Positions 34,223-45,028 of a DNA stretch of 64,000 bases are shown in pieces. Numbering within the stretch: position 1 is the stretch's first letter; each line of letters begins with the position of its first letter. The position numbers and the translations under genes were made by a program. Origin of the DNA: Pipra filicauda (lineage: Eukaryota > Chordata > Aves > Passeriformes > Pipridae); assembly GCF_003945595.2 (NCBI RefSeq), contig NW_024104365.1, positions 7,783,049-7,847,048 on the forward strand. Reading direction: 5' to 3'. Below the pieces are notes generated by a model that had not been told where the DNA came from, searched no databases, and was given only the letters and a program-made list of their open reading frames with translations.

Positions 34223-35199
34223 ATACAAATATCCATATCTTATAAAGGAAAAAAAAGACATCCTCTCAAATGTGAATTCTGTACCACAGAATGCCCAGGG
34301 CAACAGCAGGCCAAGGCCAAAAAGTAAATCTGAGCTTAATCTCATCTATTTGTTGTTATCTCTAATGCAGGTCTGAATTCTGCATGTATGAATGAAACAC
34401 CAGAGATTCTCACTGTGCATAAAGGATTATGCAACTCTAACTCACGTGAAAATAAATAACTAAAATATATTTTGGGTTTTTTTTTCCCACTGTCCCACAT
34501 CTTCTTGAGTATGTGAGGTGAGGACTAAAATATGCATCTCCTGATGCATGGAAGAGCCTCACAATATTCTGATCTGTGGATAAAATGGAAACTGAGAAAC
34601 ACCAGAATCAATGTTTGTTAGTATATAAAAAAGAAGCCCCTGGATGCTGTTATTATGGTACATCCCAGGAAAATAGGCAGCACCTCACTGTCCTTTCTGG
34701 CATCCCATTAGAAGTTACTGAAGGATTATATGGCATTATGGCATGTACAGGTGAAAATTATTCCATACTTTAAAGTCGCATCATTTTTAGAAACAAGGAT
34801 TATTTGGCTGAGGTATTTTAGACCTGGACAGGGAAAGATCAGGGTGGAGAAAAAAACTCCTTAGGAATGACATGAGTATTGTGCCACTCAGAGCAAATAT
34901 CCTACAAATGATTCAGAGGGAAAATTCTATTTGGCAAACATTGATTTTTTATTTCCATCTTTTTATTTTTTTTTTTTTGAGTAACCAGGAGCAGCGTGTG
35001 AATGATGCTTTGCCCTATTTTCCTTCTGTAATCCAGGCTTTGAGAGTTGTCTCCCATTGAAATGCCAGGGGAAAAACATCCTAGAACTCAGGATACTGAA
35101 CTATATCACCTCTCACTTTAAAAAGAAAATTAATTTGCTGTTAGGAGCCAAACTGCTTATCCCAGCTAGAGGACACTTTCTCTTAGAAGTTTTTCCTCT

Positions 35200-35276
35200 A
35201 AGCCAGGTCCTCAGCTGGTATAAATCTGAGAAGTCTGTTTAAATTAATAGACTTACACAGATTTACATGATCCAAC
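35200..35276. repeat. Imperfect palindrome, possible decayed MITE
   Basis: 'ccaggtcctcagctggtata' with 'aatctg' on the left and 'acagatttacatgatccaac' on the right are imperfect reverse complements. The words recall a palindromic MITE-like family (ending cctcagctggtgtaaatcagc) known from sauropsid genomes. The match is from memory and partial. Confidence 0.33.
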
Positions 35277-35381
35277 TGCTTGATTTCAGCTAAACTGCTC
35301 CCGTCAGAAGGCAATTTTTGGTATAAGGTTATAAATCCTTGACCCACACTGGGGCAAGCAGAGAAAAATCTAAACTGATCA

Positions 35382-35432
35382 TTTTTTTTTTTCTTTTTTT
35401 TTTTTAATATTATGTAGCAGGAAGGGAAAAAA
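35382..35432. repeat. Poly-T followed by poly-A tract
   Basis: Two T runs (about 12 and 14 long) lie about 20 bp before a run of about 12 A, so the tracts are complementary and could fold back. Confidence 0.75.
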
Positions 35433-36684
35433 AAAAAGATTCAAATGGGATCTGCAATTAAATATATATAGTCCACAAGGAGGTTTACAAAAAGAAATGA
35501 GTGAGATGGACAGAAAGAGAAACAGAGCACATATTGAAACCCTGTGCCCTATTTGCTGAATGCAGCCTTTGTGAAGCCTGACAGATCAGAAGGAAACTGG
35601 AAGCTGCAGTGCTCTGTTTATCCAAAAATAAAATATTGCATAGGTCAAGCAAGCACAATGCAATTCTCCCTCCCTTTCACTGGATTTCAGCCTTGACCTG
35701 AAAAGCCAACTCTCTAATGTGCTGAAAGCCTTTCAGGTTCCCATTCCAGGCAGGGGCTGACAGCTTTCCTCAGCTATGCCAGGAATAAGATAGATTTACA
35801 AAAATTAATCAAGATCGAATTTAGCAAGAGCTTGAAAACACACATAACTCCTTTTACCTTCAAAACTAGGCACTCACTTATACAAGTTAATAAATTAGTG
35901 TGAATAAAAAAAACATCACCCCAAACGGAAAGAAATCCTGTGGGAGAAACTTTCCAGTTACATTATGCAGAAATGTACCCAAAATTAATTTGAATCAGTT
36001 TTATCCTCTCTCGTCCTTTTTATTCTTCCATAAAAATTGGTAAAAATACTCCTTCAGCAGTGGGGAAAAAATTAAACTGAAGTTTAAAGCTTCTGACAAT
36101 CAACACAGTCCTCACTTTTATCAAGACAGATATACATACACATACATATTTAGTGAAAGGGAGGCGAATGCTGGAGCCAATCCTGGCCATTTTAAACTCA
36201 TCACAAATTTCCAAGTAATTTATAACTTTCTGATAGCAAAAAAAAAAAATCATGTCTCAGGAAACCTTGCTGGGACCATCTCACTCATTTCTCTTAGACG
36301 TGTTTACAGTTATCTTGCCAGAACATATGGTGATTCCTTCATTCTTTTCTGATCAAACTCAGTTTCAATTGACCCTTGGAATAACAGGCTAATATCCCTT
36401 TCATTCAGGACTGTAAAATCCCTGATCCCTCAGCAAACTGGCAAGCAGGGAGGATGCTACTAACAGGTGAATCTCAAAAATTTCAGAACTTCCTTTGGGT
36501 AAATCTTCAAAAATACATGATTCATCTAAAAATTACTTGCAAACCCACCAGTGAGCTCAATAGTGCCAACAGAACTATCAGTGCAGGGACTAAATGTGGA
36601 AAAGGGATATGGTTGACATTATCCCAACTATCCTAGTGGTTCTCTTGGATTTGAAAACTGGTCCATTGAGTTTCTCATGAGCTA

Positions 36685-37062
36685 TGGCCTGGAGAAAAGG
36701 AAGCTCAGGGGGGAACCTTTATCACTCTCTACAATTCCCTGAGAGGAGTTTGTAGTCAGGTGGGGGTCGGACTCTTCTCCCAAGTTACAGGTGACAGAAC
36801 AAGAGGAAGTGGCTTCAAGCTCCATGGGAGGTTTAGATCAGACATTTGGAAAAATTTCTTCACCAAAAGGTTTGTCAAACCTTGGAAGGGGCTGTCCAGG
36901 GAAGTGGTGTAGTCACCACCTCTGTAGGGATTTAAAAGATGTGCACTTGTGGCACCTGAGGATACGATTTAGTGGTGGGCTTGGCAGTGCTGGGTTAACA
37001 CTTGGACCAGATTTTAAATACATTTCCAACGTAAACAATTCTTTGAGTCTATAAATCTATGA
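36685..37062 (+). mobile_element. CR1 LINE 3' fragment (about 380 bp)
   Basis: Landmarks 'ggcctggagaaaaggaagct', 'ctacaattccctgagaggag', 'caggtgggggtcggactctt', 'cttcaagctccatgggaggt' and 'aaaaatttcttcaccaaaag', then a decayed end 'tttccaacgtaaacaattct' with 'tgagtctataaatctatg'. Plus strand. Confidence 0.92.
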
Positions 37063-37513
37063 AAGGCCCTGGGGTCCTTACTAGCTTGTTGTACTTGTGT
37101 ATCTGCTGTTCTAATTTTGACATGAAACAAGTATGAAAAACATAAAGTACATGAAAATAACAAAGACAAATTAGTTGCGTTTGTCTTACATTGTATTTTA
37201 TTTAAGAATAAAGGCAAAAAAGGGACTGCTGTTGGAAGTACTTTCTATAATTTGTTTGGTTTTCTTTAAAAAGAAGTTATTTTCCCACTAGGTAAATCTT
37301 GAATATCCTCACACAGACTGAAAAAAATCCCCAAACTTAAACCTAAAATTTAAACTAAGGCAAAAGCCTAATAATGTCTTGGTGTTTTCAGTTTATTTAC
37401 ATGGGATTGCCCTTTTCTCTTTGGTAACGTGGGTGCAGTATCCAATGACTGTGGCTTTGAGGCATATTTGCACCTTCTTAATCTGCTGGTGTTTTACATC
37501 AGATTATTGAAAT
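37063..37513. other. Unique intergenic stretch
   Basis: No gene or repeat is seen in about 450 bp. Confidence 0.4.
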
Positions 37514-37617
37514 GTAGAATCACAGAATTGCATGGTTTGGGTTGGAAGAGACTCTAAATCCCATCTAGTTCCAAGCTCCTGCCATGGACAGGGACACCTT
37601 CCACTAGACCCAGGGGT
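37514..37617 (-). mobile_element. CR1 LINE 3' tip
   Basis: 'tgtagaatcacagaattgca', 'tggtttgggttggaagag' and 'cctgccatggacagggacac', then 'cttccactagaccca'. Minus strand, about 100 bp. Confidence 0.92.
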
Positions 37618-38429
37618 CAACGCTGCAGTTGGAGTAAAGCTGGAGAAAAGCTGAGACTGAGCACAACAACTGGGACAGTGTGTGCTATGCCTGATTTCCC
37701 CACATTAGGCTCCTGGAGCAGGATTTAGGAGAGTCTACACCCATTTGTCATGGTCCTATACCCTTCCCTTCTCTCCATTTCTTACCTGTCATTCACTCTC
37801 CAGCAGCAGACACGGTGACAGCAGCACTGCTGAATCAGAGAAGACCTGCAAAAGCTACAAGCCTTTGAGGAAACTGAGAAACATCAGTTACAAAATCCAA
37901 TGATACCTTTTTTCCTGGGAAAAGCAGTATGCTTTAACTTTTCCTGTCATTTTATTAAAGTCAAGGCAATCTGTTGGCAAAAGAAAATAAGGCAAAGAAA
38001 ATAGAGAAATAGTATTAAGAGCAAATCATTGCCAGGTATAGCTCCTTATGCTGTCACTGAATCCATATCTGTATCCATGCTATTAAATGCTAATACCTGG
38101 ATCCAGAGGCAGTCACGGAGACACAGAACTCTTCCACTGGAAAGCAAACAAGGACAGAGAACTAACTCAGGACGATGGATGCAGTGTCCAAGGGGCCAGG
38201 TGTTTCCCAAAGTTACCACCGCGTTTTTCCAGAGAAAGCTACAGGTTTGGAGCTGCAGTTAAAAACTTGCTCAGTGATTGGAAAGAGTGAAAACTTTGTG
38301 AGTATTGGTGTTGGCCATGGGGAAAGCTGGGCTCAGGGTGCACAAACAGCCTTGCTCTCAGAATTTCCAAAGTCTGTGTTGAGCAGTGAACCCCCAAACA
38401 CACACCAGTATTCAAATACCTTCCTAAGG
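37618..38429. other. Unique intergenic stretch
   Basis: No gene is supported. Three small plus frames overlap at 38029-38447, none with a recognisable domain. Confidence 0.4.
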
Positions 38430-38491
38430 TCCAGTTGGACTCGATGATCTTAGAGGTATTTTTCAACTCTAACAATTTTATGATTCTATAA
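38430..38491 (+). mobile_element. CR1 LINE 3' tip
   Basis: 'gtccagttggactcgatgat', 'cttagaggtatttttcaact' and 'ttttatgattctata' form about 60 bp of CR1 on the plus strand. Confidence 0.9.
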
Positions 38492-39039
38492 GCACATTTC
38501 TGTAATCACTGCAAGAAGAAAAACAAAGACAAAATGAGAGAAGCCTGAAGAACATAAACTCTCAGTTTATTTTCTCTCCAGAGTGTCTCAGCTGCAAATT
38601 TTCTGTTTCTTCGGACAGGAGCTGTCTGATGCCCTGTGTTGTTGGCTTTTAAAAACCATTAACAAATCCAGTGGTCAAACCACTCCTTTAAATGCTCAAA
38701 TTAATTACCAAAAATATCAGGTTAACAGTTCTATGGGTGCCTGATCTTCCACAGATAAGATTTTTCTTCCTTGAGCTTGTGAATATGAAACTTGCACCCT
38801 GCAGCCGTGGAGAGCAGCCCAGGGGCAGCTCTGCAACGGGGCAAAAGCACCATCCTTTGTTCCACAGACATTTAAAGTGGGAATCTTTTGGTTCATATTT
38901 TTATCTCAAGGTAAGCAGACAGAGATTGCAAAGCAAAAAGGCAGAGTAAACAAAATTCTGTGAATGAATAAAATGAATATTTTATATTAAATAATATTTT
39001 AAAAAAGGTTGAAATTTTGAGAATTCTAAGATCTCTCTA
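38492..39039. other. Unique intergenic stretch
   Basis: No gene is seen. A/T-rich (tttatattaaataatatttt) at its right end before the CpG-bearing region. Confidence 0.4.
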
Positions 39040-39720
39040 ACATCTTCAATCACCTCAGAAATCAAAACTCGGGGATGTGCACCCATGCACAAAGGCTGGA
39101 AACTCTTTGGATCTGGTCCTGCTCCTAATGACGGGAGTCTCCCTCCTTTGACCGGCGCAGGATGGGGCCCTTTCATTATCTTCCAACCAGCCGATAATTA
39201 GCAACTTTCGTAACAATCCTGTCAGATGAGCAGCCTGAGGAAGGGAAAGGAACCTATTATGCGGCCAGAGCCTTCTGTCTGCCCGATCTTTTAAGCAGAT
39301 TGAAGTGGGGCGGCCGTCGCGCACAAGCGCCCCAGGTAAAGCCGGCGCGGGGCTCCTGGGGGGTTATCAACCCGGCCAGGGCTTTCAGGCAGAGCAAAGC
39401 CTTCCGCCGGGAAAGGTCCTCCCAAGTGCTGGCACCGCATCTCCAGGATTATCCCCACCGCACCGACATATCATCTGGCTTTAAACTTCAGCGCCTCTGG
39501 CAAAGTATATACTCAAAATGCCGCTCCCTCCCCCGCCCGCTCCTCCCCATCCCTCCTTATCCTTTAGTCCCGTCTTTCCCCCTGTTCCCGAGCAGCCACG
39601 GGCTGCGGCCGGCACCGCTGCCAAGCACCGGGCTGGATTAGCTGCGAGCCAATAGCTGGGGGTCAGGATTAAGAGGCCAGCATGCACTTTAATACAAGCT
39701 GCCTATAATTAATGGCATTA
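39040..39720. promoter_or_regulatory. CpG-island-like regulatory region
   Basis: This is the only CpG-rich segment in the window. Between about 39300 and 39640 I count roughly 26 CpG in 340 bp, and GC is about 60 percent against a CpG-poor background. It contains a GC-box (ggggcgg at 39307-39313) and no CR1. To its left, 39040-39300 is repeat-free with TAAT cores (gccgataattagcaac). To its right it passes into AT-rich sequence (aattaatggcattattaata). Open frames on both strands follow from the low stop-codon density and show no domain. A CAG|GTAAAG donor-like site lies at 39333-39341. It may be a small promoter or a CpG-rich enhancer, but no gene is visible to assign it to. Confidence 0.42.
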
Positions 39721-40710
39721 TTAATAGCTTGACTGAAAAATTCATTAAAAAATCCATTAAAAATAAATACCCTTTTACAAAAGGCATTGCCTTGGGTAAG
39801 AAAAACAGAAAAAAAGATAAAGGAAAATTGATTGGTGGTTTTCAGTTTGCAGAAAGACAGACCATAGTTCAAGCTGATTAAAATTGAACATTTTAGATTA
39901 AGCACCCTTGCCAAAATATTCTCTGTAGTTACTCAATATGAAAATATTATGAGATGTCACATTTTACATTTTTTATATGTGAAGGTTTCAGCATGAGGCA
40001 CATCCACCACGTGCACACGCACTCAGATGTGCCCACGCTCAGACTTATAGGTAACTTCTTTCCCAAGATATTTTTTCTCCCTCAGGAGCATCAGGACTCC
40101 TCCTGCATCAGAGGTGAGCTGTAAGAGATTAACTCTGAGACTCGACTGCAGAGAGTGTTTTCAAATGCTGCAGAGCGCCCTGCCCGGACATATCTTCAAC
40201 TCTCCCTTTCCAGACCTAATTGTTGCATCCAAAATGAAAAAAAGAAAGAAAAATAAAAAATAAAATCTTCAGCTTTCACTTCCCAGTGTTCATCAGCTTT
40301 CTGAGTATGCAGACCAGGGAATTAAAAAAACAGCTAAAACTGATTCTCATATATACTAAGACCTCCTGATGCCTCCCTAGTAGTGCAAAAGTCAGTAAGA
40401 GTAAGCAAAAGGATAATTTATCCCCTTTTTACTCCCTTTTACACTGCCTGAGTGGTGTAGAGCAAACTCACACTTCAGACTTTAAACTTTGTTTCCAAAT
40501 CCTCCTTCTCCAAAATGAATTTTACAAATTTATGGGCAAGATGACAAAATAACAATAATCCTGCATTATTTTTCTTACCTTCAGCATTGAAACTGGAAAT
40601 CCTGTCAAAGCAGACTCTGATTTATGACTCACAGGTGAAGACCATGCTTGGACACCAACACGGGCCATTTCTAAACCACCAGCTTCTGTCTTATAACCCC
40701 CATGTTATTT
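39721..40710. other. Intergenic stretch with candidate conserved block
   Basis: No gene is seen. The 39980-40230 block (ccaccacgtgcacacgcact, ctgcagagcgccctgcccgg, ccagacctaattgttgcatc) is repeat-free with an E-box and CpGs and could be conserved. An A-rich tract follows at about 40235-40264. Confidence 0.4.
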
Positions 40711-40852
40711 CATAGTCATAGAATGGTTTGGGTTGGAAGGGACCTTAAAGATCTCCTTCCAACCTCCCTGCCTTGGGGGAGTTGCTCAAAGACCAGGTTG
40801 CTCAAAGCACCATCCAACCTGGCCTTGAACACTTCCAGGGATGGGGGATTTA
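40711..40852 (-). mobile_element. CR1 LINE 3' end
   Basis: 'catagtcatagaatggtttg', 'ggttggaagggaccttaaag', then 'caaagcaccatccaacctgg' and 'ccttgaacacttccaggga'. Minus strand. It carries a small local duplication (gttgctcaaagaccaggttgctcaaag region). Confidence 0.93.
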
Positions 40853-42420
40853 CTGCGTTTGAAAAAGCAGGATAATATGTGAAGGATTATACCAGACTTA
40901 GTGTCTAAATAGTGATTGACAGCCACCAAAAGCAGATGCTGGAGTGAAAGAGAAGCTCTGACAGAACAATTCCCTAATCCCCAAGAACCACAGCTTTGTT
41001 TAAAGTAGCCAAATCATCACGGATCCCCTTTCCCTCTCCCTAAACAGGAGTTGCTTAAGGATGTAAAACCCAGTTATGGCTTCTTCTGCCAGCTTTGCTG
41101 CTGCTCCCAGCATCTCTGCTCCTCAGTTGGCACCACCTCTGCCAGCCCATAACACAAAAAGTTCACTTTCCATCACTGTTACACTGAAGACACAGAGGGT
41201 GACTCATGACTTAGTGTCTCGCTTGCTGTTACCATCTATTGGGCATCCAGGCTGGAGTATCACTGAACTCTCTCACACTTCATCCCAGGAAAGCAGAAAT
41301 ATTACTCCTTGGCTCCACATTCCTTCTTGGCTCCTCGTGTTGCCAGCTGTTACGTTTAATGGCCATCAAACTGTTTGTGCCTCGGAATTAAAAGTCTCCT
41401 GGAGGCTATGTTAGATCCCGCCTTTCCTCTGGAGAAACACAGCGATTCCATGCTCCGATCGCCCCTGCGCTGTCTAATGAGTATGGTAAAGTTGTTTTCG
41501 AGGCTGCAGCGGTGTTTTTTTGCCCTTAACTACATGTAACAAGCAGTAAAAATTTCACTCCAGGACTAAACTTTCCCAGAAGATATTGTAACAGATAAAT
41601 GCTGCAAGATCCCATAACTGGGCTGGTATTTGTTGTTGAGTCACTCCGGTTCTTTGATCGGTGCTGTTATTTTACACTGTTAGAGAACAGCAGAAAACCT
41701 GACTCCCCTCAATTATATCTTTAAAATTAGGTGTTAAAACATTAGCTGAAACCTTTCAGAATTGGGTGCTCAGGACCTATGGACACAGAACTCACTCCAA
41801 GAAAAAAAGTCATAAATTGGAATGTATCCCATATTTTCAGATCTGCAGATTTGTCATCACAAGACTATTTCAAAAACTTTTCATTAAAAGAAAAAAGGAA
41901 ACCTACTGAATCTAAGTGTTTGATAGGAATGAATTTATTTATTTGAAAAACTTAGTTTTTTCAAAATCAAAAAAATGCTCATCAACTTTAAAACTACCAA
42001 CATTAAGCTTTTCATGTCCAATTTTCAATTTTCACTTCATAACTTCTGGTGAACTAAAACAGATTCTCTACTATTACTAATCTGTAATTTAGAATTTTCA
42101 TCCTTGTTTTTAAGCACAGAATGTTTTGAACACCTACCTGTCATCATCTGCTATCATATTTGGGTTCCTTTAACATGTTGGTCTCAGGTCATTCAGAATG
42201 TGAATTTAACACAAGGACAAAATTTTCCTCTGCAATAAATCAGCACAAATCCTGTTCATTCCCAGTAGAAGGTGATCAAGTTGATTTTGGTTTGATAGTA
42301 TAATCTAGGTAAATTATTTTTGTTCTCAGTGAGGTACAACCACCTCTAGTGGTAGAAATCAGCTACCTGCTAAAAGGCCTTTGTAATTTAAGGAAAAAAG
42401 GTGATATGGTACTTGGCAAA
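40853..42420. other. Intergenic stretch with candidate conserved block
   Basis: No gene is supported. The 112-codon frame at 41076-41414 starts MASSASFAAAPS but has no recognisable domain, homologue or splice context. The block at 41330-41670 is listed separately. Confidence 0.4.
41330..41670. other. Candidate conserved non-coding element
   Basis: A repeat-free block with several CpGs (gatcccgcctttcctc, atgctccgatcgcccctgcg, gaggctgcagcggtg), a TAAT core (tgtctaatgagtatgg) and SOX/TCF-like words (tttgatcggtgctgtt). It differs from the CpG-poor flanks. Function is inferred only from composition. Confidence 0.3.
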
Positions 42421-42640
42421 AGGATATTAGAAATAAATGCTTCCCTGTGAGGGTGGGGAGGGCCTGGCACAAGTTGTCCAGAGAAGCTGTGGCTGCCCCA
42501 TCCTGGAAGTGTTCAAATCCAGGTTGGATGGGGCTTGGAGCAACCTGGGATAGTGGAAGGTGTCCCTGCCCAAGGCAGGAGGGTTGAAATGGGATGAGCT
42601 TTAAGGTCCCTTCCAGTTTAAACCATTCCATGATTTGATG
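42421..42640 (+). mobile_element. CR1 LINE 3' end (about 220 bp)
   Basis: 'gatattagaaataaatgctt', 'ccctgtgagggtggggag', 'gaagctgtggctgccccatc', 'ggagcaacctgggatagtgg' and 'aaggtcccttccagtttaaa', then 'ccattccatgatttgatga'. Plus strand. Confidence 0.95.
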
Positions 42641-44798
42641 ACAATGCTAATTTAAAGCTATCTCTGTATACCGACATCAGTTAAAATTTCAGTTATTCTT
42701 CTGTCATAAAAAGGGGTACTGGACGTTTTCTAAACCCAGAGTTGCAGAGAGACTAATCTCCCTAAAAACTACGCTTCAAAAATCACAAGCTCCCATTCAT
42801 TACCAGCATGTGGAGCAGAAGGTTTCCACTGAGACATTCCTACACTGATTTACTCTCCTCTGTCATCCCAGCCCCTCTGTGCTCCCAGGTTCCAGTCACA
42901 TTCAGAACTAGCTCTGGTACCTCTTTATGATATTGCAGATCTTCTGAATTTAGCCCATAATTCTTTCATTCATCCTGGTGACCTTATTTTACCAGACATT
43001 AGGAGTGGGACTCATTCGATTGAATGCAGATCATTTCAATTTATATTTCTGTACCAAATCAGCCACAGTAAGTCCTCTCCACAGTCAATATGGTAAAACA
43101 TATTCCAGGATTTTTAATTTTCTCATCCTGAAATAGACATTTAAAATTTAAATTACCTTTTAAAGGTGGCTATTCCTAGCCATTAAATATAGTAAGATTT
43201 TAGAGTAATTAGTTCTGATCAGCTATATGTAATGTCACATCTCAAAGTTAAATGAAATTAATTGAACCTCACCAAAAAAAAAGTAATCTGTATTACAAAA
43301 ACTATTCTGCAGTGTGATTTAATGGTAGATTGCATGGAGAAAAAATACATTGCATACATACCTTTAGACAGATATTTTTAGAAACTGTAACAAATTATTG
43401 ACAGAAATTAAATGCTGTTGGAAAATTGGCACTGTATTTGCCTTGAGTTTTGGGTTGTGTGATGTGATACTAGGAGAGTAACACAGGTGCCTAAATATAG
43501 GCTACAAGTTCTGGTAGTGGTTCAGTAAAGCATCTGTAACAACTGCACATATGATGAGAGAGACCTGAGTACAAAAAACAGGTAGAACACCCTGACACAA
43601 AGGTGTTGATGCATTTAAATATCCTAATTCTGTTAGAAGCTATTTTAAAAAATGGTTTTAACTCTGAAAGAAGTGAGATTCAGACAACAGAAACAAGCGG
43701 GCAGAATTCCAGGTTTGGGTAACTATCGTATCCAACATACCCCAGGCTGTGGGTGACTAAAGAGTGATCATCTCACAGAAGGTACCACTCAAATTAGCGT
43801 TTTTGGCAAAGGGATACAACATATAAGCAACCTAAGGTGAAGCATTTGCTTCATTGCTGTTATAACCCGAGGGCACAGTGCAATAAAGAGTGTGTAGCTG
43901 TGAAAAGCGTTGGATACCGGAAGAGATCGCTGCTGATAGTGAGGAGAGCAAATAAAATCCAAGTTTTAAGAAAGGATTTGAAAAGTTTTCAGGAGAGGTT
44001 ACCTCTCATGGCTAATCTCTACTGCAACAGTTTGATCATGGCAGCCAGGAAATTTTTCTCAGGTCTATGTCCATAATCTGAGGTTTTGAAATAACATCTT
44101 GGAATAAAAGGGAGAAATTTAATGTCTTCCTTTTTTTTTGACAAAGAAATGATTTGATAGGGATCTGTGAGCTCATACCAAGGGAAATGGGCCATGTTTT
44201 ATCTGCAACAAAGAAGAAAAGTGAAATAAAAATTATACTTGTGGAGATTGTTACCTACAAAGACTGCATAAGGTGAGACAGTGAAATGAAGCCAATGGGT
44301 GGAGCACCTGCTAGACTGAATTTTGGCTAAAGTTCTTTTCTTTGCATTTCTTTATTAGCCTGTTTCTGGCTAAGCCCCTCTCCAAGCAGAGTTCCCTCCA
44401 AACAAACTGGTGCTCATTTCTCTCCCGAACGCTCCAGAGAGGAAGCACAACCAGCAGAAAGAAGCTGGAGAAATGGCATCTGTTGCAAGTCAGGTCCATT
44501 CCAGGGGAAAGAGTCAAGCTGTGGGGCTCGGCTGCTTTTTCCAGGCCTACAGTAGCCCTTGACTGTTTCATAAAATAGCTTCATTCCATGCTGCTACAGA
44601 GAACATAACCTGGAAAAAGGATGTTCTTTGGTCCTTTATGCAGCAGAAATCACTGTCAGAAATTCTACAGCCTCTATAGCGGACAGGTCAGTAAAGGACT
44701 TGGGATATATCTTGTCTCTTTTGACTATAAACTTTCATAAAATCTATTATTCACCCCTTGTTATCTCTGATCAAGGCCTACTGCACATGAACTAAGTA
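42641..44798. other. Long repeat-poor intergenic stretch
   Basis: About 2.1 kb of mostly AT-rich DNA without a supported gene. Open frames at 43837-44076 and 44311-44578 (both strands) have no known domain. Confidence 0.4.
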
Positions 44799-45028
44799 GG
44801 GGATTTCTAGATTGAATATTAGGAAAAATTCCTTCACTAGAGGGCTGGTCAGGCATTGCAAAAGACTGCCCAGGGAAGTAGTGGAAGCACAAGCCTGGAA
44901 GTGTTCAAAAATGTGTAGGTGTGTTTAGGGACATGGGTTACTGATGGACCTGATAGTGCTGGGTTAATGGGTGGACTTGGAGATCTTAGAGGTCTTTTCC
45001 AACCATGATGTTTCTGTGATTCTATAAA
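44799..45028 (+). mobile_element. CR1 LINE 3' end, 'TTAGAGGTCTTTTCCAACC' subfamily
   Basis: 'attgaatattaggaaaaatt', 'agactgcccagggaagtag', 'gatagtgctgggttaatggg' and 'cttagaggtcttttccaacc', ending 'tttctgtgattctataaat'. Plus strand. Confidence 0.94.

Larger units (their letters stand above)
34223..36684. other. Long repeat-poor intergenic stretch
   Basis: About 2.4 kb with no supported gene. It has T-then-A tracts at 35382-35432 and an imperfect palindrome at 35200-35276. A GC-moderate repeat-free block at 35560-35780 (gcagcctttgtgaagcctga, aataaaatattgcataggtc, aggttcccattccaggcagg) looks like a possible conserved element. Confidence 0.4.

Noticed and set aside
39300..39641. 113-codon frame in the CpG island as a first exon
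   Set aside because: Low stop density in GC-rich DNA explains it. The donor-like site at 39336 would cut the frame early and no start context or domain supports it.
41076..41414. 112-codon plus frame starting MASSASFAAAPS
   Set aside because: I see no domain, no homologue I recognise and no splice signal set; it ends in a CpG-bearing block better read as non-coding.
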